A stretch of 64,000 nt of DNA, taken from contig OZ024743.1 in the NCBI GenBank assembly GCA_964016885.1, forward strand, positions 350,604,513-350,668,512. The letters run 5' to 3'. This DNA comes from Eledone cirrhosa (lineage: Eukaryota; Mollusca; Cephalopoda; Octopoda; Eledonidae). A model generated the notes under the pieces. It saw only the letters and a program-made list of their open reading frames with translations. It made no database searches and had not been told where the DNA came from. Each line of letters opens with the position of its first letter. The stretch's first letter is position 1. Position numbers and translations under genes: made by a program. Positions 1 through 9,000 of this stretch are shown piece after piece.

Positions 1-339
1 ATGTCTATTGAGCACTCTTATTCGATATGTGATTTCCCACATTACTGAATATCTTTCGCGGATATAGAGGTTATCTCCCTTGCTGGACACCATGTGCGTC
101 TCAGCTAGGGTTAGCTTTTTTATTCGTTTGGACAAGGCCCGTTCATAAAGTATTCCAGTCCGCCGCTCTCTAGAAGTCTTATATATTTTTATGTGGGCTG
201 ATAGGGGGCGGATTAAGGAATTACAGAAACCCAAGAAGCTAGATTTACCATCTTTCTAGTGGGTCCGGGTAAGCTTTTTATATTCATATGATTTATTGAT
301 TTATTGATATTTTATCTGAGTGACCCGAATCTTCCTGAT
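1..339. other. Unassigned sequence
   Basis: No long open frame, SINE, LINE or tandem repeat was recognised here. The stretch runs into a repeat end that is shared with 60325-60500, so it may be the body of an interspersed element cut by the window edge. Confidence 0.4.
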
Positions 340-509
340 CGTAATTTTTCGGTCGCATGGGTGATTTTAGACATAATCTCTGTGTGTTGGTATTTTAACG
401 ATAGTTATAGCTCTGATTTATCTGAATTATTGAGCTCTCTGCCACTCATGTCGAATTTGTTTATCGTAAACTCGTGAGCCGATTTTCCGATACTCGATTA
501 TTCTACTAT
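340..509 (+). repeat. Interspersed repeat end shared with 60325-60500
   Basis: This stretch and 60325-60500 match in order over about 160 bp: a gcgagtgatt-like block, a tgtgtgtt(g)g block, then a block reading tagctctg, atctgaat, attgagc. Both copies run directly into a (TA)n tract at the same side. That shape, with a conserved end abutting a microsatellite, suits the terminus of a retroelement. The family was not identified. Confidence 0.6.
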
Positions 510-569
510 ATATATATATATATATATAAACAAAGCATACGGATATAGATATAGATATATATAAAGCAT

Positions 570-645
<76 letters not shown>

Positions 646-832
646 AAAGCATACGGATATAGATATAAATAAAGCATACGGATATATATATAAACAAAGC
701 ATACGGATATATATATATATATATATATATAAACAAAGCATACGGATATAGATATAGATATAAATAAACCATACGGATATATATATATATATAAACAAAG
801 CATACGGATATATATATATATATATTTAGTAT
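510..832. repeat. (TA)n microsatellite with a recurring acaaagcatacgg motif
   Basis: Long TA runs are interrupted about eight times by the same short block (aaacaaagcatacggata, or a shortened form). The tract is therefore a compound minisatellite rather than a plain dinucleotide run. Open frames across it ([10 protein letters not shown]) are artefacts of the repeat. Confidence 0.9.
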
Positions 833-834
833 AG

Positions 835-935
835 AAAAGGCTTCTACAGGACTAGAACTGTTTCATTCGGGAGAAATCATCAGGAAGCTTCCCGAATGAA
901 ACAGTTCTAGTTCTGTAGAAGCCTTTTCTGTATTA
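835..935. repeat. Inverted repeat with arms of about 38 bp
   Basis: The left arm starts with agaaaaggcttctacagg and the right arm ends with ctgtagaagccttttct. They are near-perfect reverse complements with a short spacer that contains tcatcagg. The left arm plus spacer forms the minus-strand hammerhead described separately. The right arm is an inverted copy that lacks the catalytic CTGATGA segment. Confidence 0.85.
840..888 (-). ncRNA. Hammerhead ribozyme candidate (small PLE-type)
   Basis: Hand folding of the minus strand gives stem I GCUUC/GAAGC, core CUGAUGA (877-883), a 12-nt stem-loop II made of UUC/GAA around UCCC with a U-U closing pair, GAAA (861-864), stem III ACAG/CUGU with an 8-nt loop, and a UA at the cleavage position. 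Every invariant core position is present. Penelope-like elements are known to carry minimal hammerheads with short stem III. A PLE coding remnant lies on the same strand at 2118-2303. Activity is inferred, not shown. Confidence 0.65.
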
Positions 936-1075
936 AATATTATTACTCTGCTTTGTATTGAGTACCTTACTTACTGTGGTTACCCCCGATTGAACCCGGG
1001 ATAAACTTATCTTATATATATACTTGCTTTTCTACTTATATAAGCGCATTTGTATGTGTGTATGTCTGTATGTAC

Positions 1076-1305
1076 GTATTTCTATGTATGCATTTGCGTG
1101 TGTATACATATATATGTGTGTGTGTGTATGTGTGTGTGTGTGTGTATGTATGTATATGTATATGTGTATCTATATATATGTATATATGTATATATGTATA
1201 TATATATATGCGTGTGTATGTATGTGTATGTGTATATATGTATGCATGTATACATGTACGATTGTATACTTTTGGGTATGTGTGTATATATATATATATA
1301 TATAT
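1076..1305. repeat. Compound TG/TA microsatellite
   Basis: Alternating (TG)n, (TATG)n and (TA)n runs with no coding signal. The YVCV/IYIY open frames on both strands are repeat shadows. Confidence 0.9.
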
Positions 1306-1781
1306 GTTAGAATATGTGTAATAAGGCCAAGACAATGCAGATATGGACATAGAAAAAAGAATGCAATAGTGAGAGATATTGATGAGAATTCGTCTTTCAC
1401 CTTGAATTTATTTAAATGTCCTTAATTTTCGAGATAATATCTCTTCTTCGGAGGGAAGTAAAAGTCTCAGACCAGCGTCTTTAAATTTCTAATGAAGCCA
1501 TGCTGACCGGAAATAGTATAGAGTTCTAACTTTAATATCAAAGAATTAAAATTAGGTGGGTAAAGAGTAGTCTCCCTTTAAGAGGGGTTTGTTTATGTTT
1601 TTGTTGTGTTTTTTTAAATTTTATATGCGTGCCTGTATATGTGTGTGGGAGAAAGCATGAAGGTGTAGGTATGTGGGTGTGTGTGTGTGTGAGTGTGGGA
1701 AGATAGGTCTAATCTCACTATTGCATTCTTTTTTCTATGTCCATATCTGCATTGTCTTGGCCTTATTACACATATTCTAAC
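1306..1781. mobile_element. Foldback / MITE-like element with 69-bp terminal inverted repeats
   Basis: The first about 69 bp (from gttagaatatgtgtaataag) reappear as a perfect or near-perfect reverse complement at 1713-1781. The 330-bp interior includes a short TG-rich tract and no coding frame. The left boundary is a TA microsatellite, and no clear target-site duplication is visible. A non-autonomous DNA element or a foldback element fits. An inverted duplication of a retroelement end is the alternative. Confidence 0.6.
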
Positions 1782-1826
1782 ATTTATACCTCATTACACA
1801 ATGCTTCAAGTGAACTATAACCTCCT

Positions 1827-1901
<75 letters not shown>

Positions 1902-1930
1902 TAGATAGATAGATAGATATAGATATATAT
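1827..1930. repeat. (TA)n then (GATA)n microsatellite
   Basis: About 70 bp of pure TA is followed by five ATAG units and more TA. Confidence 0.95.
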
Positions 1931-2117
1931 ATAGTTATAGTTATATATATAACTTTATGTTTATTTCTAATAGTTATTGTAGAGTATAAGGTTTGAGATA
2001 AATAGGAGTTATGTAGAGGAAAGAGCTGATCAAAGATTGTGATGCTGTGGGGGCTGATAAGTCCTAGAGGTGAAGTGTTAATGGTGGTGAGGAATTCAAA
2101 TCTGACATTGTTATATA

Positions 2118-2303
2118 CTAGCAGCTAGGTTTAAAGTTATGGAACGAGTGTCGGTAGTGGTGCTGGCATGAGGAAAACACCCCTGATTTTCTATTTAGGA
2201 GGTCTAGTTTCGAAAAGATTACAGTACGTGTCTCTAGAAGGCAGAGGTTACACATATGTAAATGAAAAGATAACAATAACTTTGATACTCTCAACACATA
2301 CAC
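2118..2303 (-). pseudogene. Penelope-like element fragment: end of GIY-YIG region
   Basis: The minus-strand frame contains CNLCLLE, then DLLNRKSG, then SSCQHHYR and a stop. This order (CxxCL-E, D..NR+s, SxCxH) is the same as in the better preserved PLE copy at 4939-5154 and is typical of the C-terminus of the PLE GIY-YIG endonuclease domain. Only about 60 residues survive, and the catalytic half of the domain is missing upstream. Confidence 0.65.
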
Positions 2304-2916
2304 ATTTGAACACTACAGAAACAATCATCACATTACATCCACGATAATTTTAATACACTAACACCTTTGCTTGATATGCTTATATACCTGTGTTATATTT
2401 ATGCCTAATACCTTTGCTTGTTTCCTTCATATATATGCCTAACGCATGTGCACTCTCTACACGCTTGCATATGTACTGCTAGTGTCCTCATTCTTCCTCA
2501 ATGCCTCTTTAATTATTAGACTATTCCCTTGTATTATCTGTTGCATGTATTCCACTCTGTGCTTTTAATTTTAATTTTAATTATTGTACAATTCTCGTAT
2601 AATATATGTCGCATCCATTACACCCTGTAAATACTAAACTGTTGTTCACAATATCAATGTATCTATATGATTTTTCAGTTGAATAGGAGGTTAATTATAT
2701 GTACAAACTTTGCTAATGCTCCGATGATTCCAAACGAAAGTTTGTAAGAAACGATTGTCAGCAATAAAATGATTTGAACATAACTTTGATAATTGTGTAA
2801 ATTATATACCTGCTCTGTAAAACACTATTTCTCTTACTGGTAATACGGTAGTAATAAATTACTGACCTTGTCTGTTTATAGTTGTTTATAGTATATACAT
2901 AACTATAAATAGTATC

Positions 2917-2988
<72 letters not shown>

Positions 2989-3016
2989 CAAAGGGGTATA
3001 TATATATATATATATA
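2304..3016. other. AT-rich sequence without recognised genes; (TA)n at 2932-2985
   Basis: No protein domain or repeat family was recognised, apart from a trinucleotide TTA run and a (TA)n tract at its right end. A perfect 5-bp GAAA-tetraloop hairpin (CAAAC/GTTTG, about 2733-2746) is visible but has no known meaning. Confidence 0.5.
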
Positions 3017-3225
3017 TTAGAAAGTGAGGTTTTTTTTACAAAATGAAAAATAACCGAGGTGTCCTACACGAGTGGAAGTATAAAGAAAAAGAGATGAAAT
3101 CGAAAATGCAACTGAAGTCTTATTTTTTTTTTAAATATATATATTTATTTGGTTCCTTTACCGGTTTCGCAGTTCTTCTGCTTTTCAAAAGGTGAGTTGA
3201 GATGGAGGGTCTGTGGTCTCTCATT
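3017..3225 (+). repeat. Interspersed repeat, copy 1 (inverted copy at 38590-38800)
   Basis: About 205 bp here match 38590-38800 as reverse complement almost base for base, including a poly-T/A stretch, a TA-rich block and a motif reading ccggtttcgcagttcttctg. Both copies abut (TA)n. On the minus strand 3155-3192 folds like a hammerhead whose catalytic core has been replaced (see findings). Confidence 0.85.
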
Positions 3226-3865
3226 TTAGGAGTTTACCAACCATGGTTGATAAGTTGTATACTTAACCCATATATGTCTATTTGTCTTTATTGATGATAA
3301 AATGTCTAGAATCATATGAATTATATGGAAGCAAGAGAACTCCTCACTCAGGCATTTTACTTCACTCATGTTCTCCAAAGCTATGTAGCTACCATTATTC
3401 ATGTCTTAGTTCTTCTCATCATTCACATCATAATTGAAAAAAAGAAAAATAAAAAATAAAAATTTGACTTCAATCTTTATTTCCTCCTTTTTATTGCCAA
3501 GTATCATAAGTTCCTGATTTTTTTGACATGTTTGTTTACTGGGGTGTGTTACTTTGGGTAGCTTTGCTACCATCAGGTTAACAACCCATTGTAATATATT
3601 GAAAATATTGCTGTAGGTCTCATTTCTATTTGCAGTCATAAGTTTATAATTTTGGTTTCAGTGTGTATGTATAATACACTGCTTCCTTATTTATTGATGG
3701 TCAATTTACATAACATTCTAATGCTTACTGATATATTAAAGTTAGGTTAACTATCATTTACTTCTTTGCCTGACAGTGTCAAAATACATTTTAGACTTGA
3801 CCACTGGTTAAATCTTTGAATAAACAAGTTACAATTAAACAAATGCAGCTTTCTTTCCCACCACT
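3226..3865. other. Unassigned AT-rich sequence
   Basis: Nothing coding was recognised. The only longer frame (77 codons, minus) has no motif and low-complexity composition. Confidence 0.5.
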
Positions 3866-3904
3866 ATATATATAAGATCAAAAGATGGTTAAAAGAGTTC
3901 CATG

Positions 3905-3975
3905 TATTTTATTATGCGCATTTCAAAAACAAATATCATCATGCAATAACATTTGCGTTTTCGTCAGATAAAATA
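3905..3975 (-). ncRNA. Hammerhead ribozyme in the PLE 3' region
   Basis: On the minus strand: stem I UAUUUUAU/AUAAAAUA (8 of 8 pairs, 3968-3975 with 3905-3912), core CUGACGA (3961-3967), stem II with 10-base arms containing one C-U mismatch and one G-U pair around a 16-nt loop, GAAA (3921-3924), a self-complementary AUGCGCAU stem III and A at the cleavage position. A self-complementary stem III implies action as a dimer, as known for minimal hammerheads of PLEs and some satellites. It lies about 960 bp downstream of the GIY-YIG frame, on the same strand. Confidence 0.8.
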
Positions 3976-4076
3976 GGGAGACATGATATGAAGGTTAAAA
4001 CACACTTGTGAATAGTGCAGTTTTAAATCAACATATGAAAAGTAGTTTTAGATTGATGTGTGATATTGCGAAAAAA

Positions 4077-4210
4077 TGTTGAGGGGGGGGGGGGAGGTTG
4101 GAAAGGATGAAAAGGAGGAGGAGATGAGAGTAAAAAGTGGAGGGGGAGGAGTATAATGAGGAAGGATGAGATAGGAGGAGAGATGGGTGATAGAGAGAGA
4201 GAGAGATAGC
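4077..4210. repeat. Polypurine tract (polypyrimidine on the PLE sense strand)
   Basis: Over 130 bases the + strand is almost wholly A/G, starting with a run of 12 G and ending in (GA)n. It lies between the PLE coding end and its ribozyme. A comparable purine tract (35560-35720) lies at the same side of the ribozyme candidate at 35442-35493. Confidence 0.8.
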
Positions 4211-4938
4211 TTTTATAACTGAGAAAAAATATATTGTTTTACATAGAGAGGTTGAAAAACCGTTGGAAGATAATATATAAATTAAAAGAATTTGAAAATT
4301 AACGAAGAGAAAAATAATGTTAAGTTAAGGTTTGTATATTGAAGGGTTTAATAATATGTGCGATGAAAAGAAAATGTTAATATGTATTAAGAATAATATT
4401 TATGTGCGATGGAAAGAAATTGTTGATATGTATTATTTAAAAAAATATAAAAATATAGCAATAGTAATGTAAGTAAGGATATATTGTGAAAGAAGTAGAA
4501 GATTGGATGAATAAGTTAGATGAGCATGAAAGGGAGAAAAAAATAATGAATTGAGGATGAATAATCTAACGTCAAAAAAAATGTTTATGTTTACGAAGGA
4601 TTTTTTCAAGGTGATATAAAGTAAGAATATATTGTGCTGTGTAATAATTGTTTCTACGTTAGGCACAATGATAATTGAGAAGTATCAGGAAGAAAAGGTA
4701 CAGATTAGGGGTTAGAAATTAAAGGAAAAAGAAAAAGAAAAAAGAAAAGAAAAGGAAAAAAGAAAGAAAGGGAAGTGATAAATAGGAGTGATATAGAATG
4801 AGTAAATAGTATTATATAATGTATAATAAATAACTTTGAAATAAGGTAGAAAGATGGGTATATTTTTAAAGAAATATATATGTATATATATATATGTGCC
4901 TTTGAGAAAAGGATTTTAAATTGATAAAGTATTAGATA

Positions 4939-5639
4939 TTAGCTGTATACTTTATGGAATGTTCTGTGGAATTTATGCAAGCAGAGAGAAAACAAGTCAG
5001 TGCGTCTATTTATTATAGAATCTAAATTAGATATAATGGTAAATTTTTCACTTAAACAGAGATTGCATGTCTTGGATAGAGAACTGTTCAAGTATGGAGA
5101 AGCAGAAGAAACCTTTTTCCAAGAGATGTTATAGTTAATATTTTTGTACTTCAAGGACCATATGAGTTCTGAGAGTGCCGTGTTGGTTTTTTAAGTTGGT
5201 ATTTAAAAGACGAATGATGATTATAAAGACGAGCTTTAAAGGAGGTGGAAGTGGAGCCAAAATAGGTGAAGGAATTTGTGTCAGTTATAACTTTACATTC
5301 GTAGATTAAGTTTTTTTCAAGACAATGGTTGTTGAGAGAACATTTATTTTTAACAGGGCAATTGCAATTGCGATTAGAGAGATTAGCAGAGTTATTAACA
5401 AGTGACCTAGTGTTATCTATAGAAGGAATTGGATTGGAGAAGTTATTTACGATAGGAATACTAGTTTCTTGATTTAGAATGGGATTAAGAACATTTAGCG
5501 AAGTTGCGTTTGACGTCGTATTTGGGTTTGCTAAAGAATAATTTAGGAATATTATTATTAATAGAGATGGAGAAAGCAGCATTATACCAGATTTTGTTTT
5601 TGTATCTAGGTCTTTTATTAAAGTTATTGGAATGATCAT
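4939..5639 (-). pseudogene. PLE GIY-YIG endonuclease domain with Cys-rich finger
   Basis: Frame 5639-5151 carries a CNC-x5-C-x5-C finger-like cluster followed by IYEC (GIY position), YFGST (YIG position) and KARLYNH with the conserved arginine. A one-base shift near 5154 moves to frame 5154-4939, which continues with ISWKK, CNLCLSEK, DSIINRR and a stop. Together they cover one endonuclease domain of about 120 residues. Such domains cut the target site for PLE insertion. Frameshifted, hence pseudogene. Confidence 0.8.
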
Positions 5640-6163
5640 GATTAATTATTCTACTGTAAGATCTAGAATTTGTTTCTTTACTATATTTGATTTTATCAGG
5701 ATAACCGGCTTTAGAAAGCGCGTTATTATAGTAATTGGCGTTAGCATCAAAGATGTTTTTATTAGAAGATAGGTTAGATATTCTTTTTCCAATATTACTA
5801 ACTATAGCATTCTTAATATTAGTGGGGTGGTTAGATTTAAAATTAACATAATTTAGGTTCTCATTGTTTTTATGGTAAGGGTAATATAGGCCAGTGTCAA
5901 GATTAAGAGATACATCCAAGAAATTAGCTAGTTTGATGCTGTTATCAAATTCAATTTTTAAGTTATGTTGGTTAAAGAGATTACGTATATTGTTCTTAAT
6001 AATATTAAGGTTAACTATGTTGCAATTTAAGATAGTAAAGAGTCATCGTCACGATAAATTCCACCGCGAAGTTGAGGAATTTTCCGACTCAAAGAGTTTA
6101 AAATAAAGATACCAATTAAATCTGTCAATTGGGATGAATCGGATGCTCCCATTGTGATGTCAA
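5485..6163 (-). pseudogene. PLE reverse transcriptase, C-terminal half
   Basis: The minus-strand reading begins in a frame with FDITMGASD, LSRKIPQL and IYRDDDS (the YRDD catalytic pair of Penelope reverse transcriptases), breaks, then resumes with KLANFLDVSLNLDTGLYYPY and KSNHP, and ends with a basic RPRYKNKIWYN block. These are characteristic of the palm/thumb end of PLE reverse transcriptases. At least two frame breaks are visible, and the fingers domain is absent because the copy is truncated at the microsatellite. Confidence 0.8.
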
Positions 6164-6232
6164 AGTTGTATGTATGTATGTATGTATGTATGTATGTATG
6201 TATGTATGTATGTATGTATGTATGTATGTGCT
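6164..6232. repeat. (TATG)n microsatellite at a PLE/LINE junction
   Basis: About 16 TATG units separate the truncated 5' end of a minus-strand PLE from the truncated 5' end of a plus-strand LINE. The tract is open in several frames and artificially extends the LINE frame upstream. Confidence 0.95.
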
Positions 6233-6866
6233 TAAGCAACGACTCCGTTGGAGCGGTCACCTGGCCAGGATGAAGGATTCTAGAATACCAAAACACTTTT
6301 ATGGAGAGTTAGTTAAAGGAAAACGACCGCCACATAAACCAAAAAAGAGGTATAAGGATTCCTTGAAAGCCTCTTTAAAAGACGCTAACATCTCTGTTGA
6401 TACATGGGAAAATGTTGCTGCTGATCGTAATAAATGGAGAAAGACTGTATATGAGGGAAAAGTTGCCTTTGAGGCATCTCGAATCGCATACGAGAAAGTA
6501 AAGCGGGATATGAGGAAGGGCATTGCTGTTGCACTTCCAGACGGCGAGGGTCCTCCTATAGTACTGACATGCAGCGTCTGTGCGAGACTCTGCCTAAGCA
6601 AAGCTGGACTCGAAAGTCATCTTCGCAGTCATAAAGTAAGACCAGTGGTTGACTACCAGGCTACTGTTGGAGATGCTACTCATCATGCTTGCCAAGCATG
6701 TGGTAGAGAATGTAAATCAGTAGGAGGGCTCAAATGACATGCAAAAGTACACGAACTCCAACCCCAGCCGGCTATTCCCAGTGAATGTTTTGGTTGCCGA
6801 CTCTGTGCAAGACATTTTAGATCATTGGCTGGGCTAAAAAGCCACATTCGATCGCAGCGCTGTTAA
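6233..6866 (+). pseudogene. LINE ORF C-terminus with three C2H2-like fingers
   Basis: The frame starts with LKQRLRWSGHLARM, the post-reverse-transcriptase motif of many non-LTR retrotransposons. It continues with a basic KRYKDSLKASLKD stretch and a WEN..ADRNKWR block, then three C-x2-C-x12-H-x3-H type fingers (about 6570-6632, 6690-6755, 6795-6860). The third finger departs from the spacing at its end, reading SHIRSQRC. A TGA at 6735-6737 interrupts the second finger where an arginine codon is expected, and the true end is a TAA near 6864. The family differs from the RTE-like LINE that dominates the window. Confidence 0.75.
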
Positions 6867-7120
6867 TTGCTAGCGCGTGTGTGTGTATATAGATATGTTT
6901 GTGTGTGCGTGTGTGTGTATATATATATATATATATGTATATTATTATTGTTGTTGTTGTCCTTATTATTATTGTTGTTGTTATTATTATTATTATTGTT
7001 ATTAATTTTTTTTTTTTCCTCGTGCAATGGCCATACTCGATAACGAGGGGGCAGCCATCATCATATATATATATATATATATTCCCCTTCTCTGTATATA
7101 TATATATACAGAGAAGGGGA
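6867..7120. repeat. Microsatellites, shared 40-bp block and 36-bp palindrome
   Basis: TG/TA and GTT/ATT runs flank a 40-bp block (7022-7061, starting gtgcaatggccatactcg) that recurs inverted at 49110-49152. A perfect palindrome (ccccttctctg, TA core, cagagaagggg) occupies 7084-7119. No coding content. Confidence 0.8.
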
Positions 7121-7333
7121 GAGGGAGAGGTTCGATTTTGTAAGCATTTGAAAGCATTAGATACTTCACTGTCTTATAATTTAAAACGATGTTTTAGTTT
7201 CAATTACATTATGGATGAAAATTCCATTACAGATATAAACGAATATTTAAATACAAAAAAAAAGTGTGTGGCTTTAAAAAAAATCCATGCTTTATTTAAA
7301 CATATTCAAGAAAGTGAGCCAAGTTTTACATGA
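7121..7333 (+). other. Short open stretch of unknown origin
   Basis: After the palindrome about 67 codons remain open (VRFCKHLKALD, MDENSITDINEYL, KIHALFKHIQ, then a stop at 7331). The composition looks more protein-like than the neighbouring microsatellite frames, but no family was recognised. It may be a fragment of a mobile-element protein. Weak evidence. Confidence 0.25.
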
Positions 7334-7452
7334 TCCTTTATTGCTACCTTCCTTTTTAATTGCGCCACTTTTCTCGAACTTTACTCTAAAATGATTTACT
7401 TCAAGCGGAACATTACTTTACGTAACACCGTGTACAGACACATGGCGTTGGA

Positions 7453-7637
7453 TTGGCAGTATCGGTAGAGCGTCGGACAACATGCATCGTGGCATTAAGT
7501 TACGGTCCTTTACGTTCTGAGTTCAAATCCCGCCGAATGTAATTTTGACTTTCATCCTTACGGGGTCGATAAAATAAAGCACCAGTAATACACTGGGGTA
7601 ATTGCTGGCCTTGTGCCCAAAGTAAAAACAATTATTG
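7453..7637 (+). mobile_element. tRNA-derived SINE
   Basis: Starts with a tRNA-like head (ggcagtatcggtagagcg as A box, gagttcaaatcccgcc as B box), followed by the family body (ctttcatccttacggggtcg, taaagcaccagtaa) and the 3' tail ending in agtaaaaacaatt. Head-to-tail order is complete. A Pol III promoter is therefore present, though changes in the head make this an older copy. Confidence 0.9.
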
Positions 7638-7638
7638 T

Positions 7639-7804
7639 TCAGACACAATACTTTGCAACATAGAGTTATGGCCCTTTGCGTTCTCAGTTCAAGTCCCGCC
7701 CAGGTTGGGTTTACCTTTCATCCTTACGGGGTCGATAAAGTAATGCACCAGTAATGCACTGGGGTAATTGCTAGCCTTATGCCAAAAGTAGAAACAATTA
7801 TTGT
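7639..7804 (+). mobile_element. tRNA-derived SINE, 5'-truncated
   Basis: Same family in the same orientation, directly behind the previous copy. The A-box part is missing, while the B box (cagttcaagtcccgcc), body and tail (agtagaaacaatt) remain. Confidence 0.85.
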
Positions 7805-8001
7805 TATATCAATTAAATATATTGTTGTTGTTGCAATTGTTTTTATTCTTTAACTGTGGCGTTCCTGTCATGAGCATCCCACCTTATATTCTAACAAGTT
7901 ACGCGACTCCGTAGAGGATCCCTTATTTGATGCAACAACATTCAATTGCTTTTTGTCACGTTAGTCTTTTAAAGAATAACAGTAACGTCTTCCTATAAAA
8001 T

Positions 8002-8180
8002 AATTGTTTCTACTTTTGGCACAAGGCCAGCAATTACACAGTACGTTACTGGTACTTTATTTTATCGACTCCGTAAGGATGAAAGGCAAAGCTAACCTCG
8101 GTGGGATTTGAACTCAGACCGTAAAGGGACGTAACTATGCTGGAAAGCCTGGCGTCCGACCCTCTACCGATACTGCCAAT
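8002..8180 (-). mobile_element. tRNA-derived SINE
   Basis: Reverse orientation: tail aattgtttctacttttggc first, body ccgtaaggatgaaaggcaaa, B box in ggatttgaactcaga, head ending ctaccgatactgccaat. Full length. Confidence 0.95.
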
Positions 8181-8183
8181 TCA

Positions 8184-8367
8184 ATAATTGTTTCTACTAT
8201 TAGCACAAGGCCAGCAATTAAACCAGTGCATTACTGGTACTTTATTTTATCGACCCCGTAAGGATGAAAGGCAAAGTTAACCTCGGCGAGATTTGAACTC
8301 AGACCATAAAGGGGCGTAACTCTATGCTGGAAAGCATGGTGTCCGACCCTCTACCGATACGGCCAAT
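8184..8367 (-). mobile_element. tRNA-derived SINE
   Basis: Second of three minus-strand copies placed back to back. Full length with a few substitutions (ctattagcac in the tail). Confidence 0.95.
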
Positions 8368-8370
8368 TAT

Positions 8371-8555
8371 AAAATAATTGTTTCTAGTTTTTGACACAAG
8401 GCCAGCAAATACTCAGTGCATTACTGGTACTTTATTTTATCGACCCCGTAAGGATGAAAGGCAAAGTCAACCTCGGCGGGATTTGAACTCAGATCGTAAA
8501 GGGACGTAACTATGCTGGAAAGCATGGCGTCCGACCCTCTACCGATACTGCCAAT
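8371..8555 (-). mobile_element. tRNA-derived SINE
   Basis: Third of the minus-strand copies, full length, ending 315 bp upstream of the start codon of the host gene. Its Pol III head points away from exon 1. Confidence 0.95.
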
Positions 8556-8870
8556 CCACCTACCCAGGTGCGTATTTATTATTTCAAGGGAACATTATTT
8601 TATAAAACACCGTTTATAACATAAGGTTCCGTTATTAGATTAATGAAAATATAATTTATAAAAACGTAATCACTGGGGGAGATTAATGAAATAATAGTTG
8701 AGGTAGTTAACAAATCTAACACAGAGAGCATAAAAATAAATAATTGTTTCTACTTTTGGCAAATGGAAAATAATTATTCTTTGGTACATGTCTTTTTATT
8801 TCACGAGTGACGTTATGTTCTCAAACACCGTCAGCAACATACGGGTTACGTTGCTAGATCAATAATAATC
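8556..8870 (+). promoter_or_regulatory. Probable 5' untranslated / promoter-proximal region
   Basis: Lies between the SINE cluster and the ATG of the host gene. Visible elements are a TATAAAA-like string near 8655, a CRE-like TGACGTTA at 8808 and a 24-bp orphan SINE tail (8739-8762). A degenerate block (gggaacattattttat..acaccgt) at 8585-8640 resembles 8806-8860 and 7405-7445. A TGA in frame at 8808-8810 makes the ATG at 8871 the first usable start. The transcription start itself cannot be seen. Confidence 0.35.
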
Positions 8871-9000
8871 ATGGCTTCTATTCGAGTGTCGATATTCACA
8901 ATTCTCTACATATTCTCCGTCGGTCTGGCACTGCTGGTAAATTGCAGACGACATGATGATGAAGAGGAAGAGAAGAAAAAAATGTCATGTACATATTTTG
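8871..9000 (+). CDS. Exon 1: signal peptide and charged linker
   Basis: Codes residues 1-43 plus the first base of codon 44. ATG is in a fair context (A at -3, G at +4) after an in-frame TGA. The donor is G/gtaaga at 9001. The first domain cysteine (MSCTYF) lies just before the junction, where the next exon supplies DPRRFPEP. Confidence 0.8.

Larger units (their letters stand above)
3866..6163 (-). mobile_element. Penelope-like retroelement, 5'-truncated and decayed
   Basis: Reading the minus strand from 6163 down: reverse-transcriptase core with the YRDD active-site motif, linker, Cys-rich finger, GIY-YIG endonuclease, stop, a polypyrimidine-rich 3' untranslated region, and a hammerhead ribozyme, ending at a short TA run. 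This is the gene order of Penelope-like elements. The 5' end is cut at a (CATA)n tract. Several frameshifts break the coding region, so the copy is not able to move by itself. Confidence 0.85.

Noticed and set aside
427..803. IYIYIY frames at the left end
   Set aside because: TA microsatellite artefacts.
7453..8555. tRNA genes
   Set aside because: A and B boxes belong to SINE heads; the cloverleaf is incomplete and the SINE body follows.
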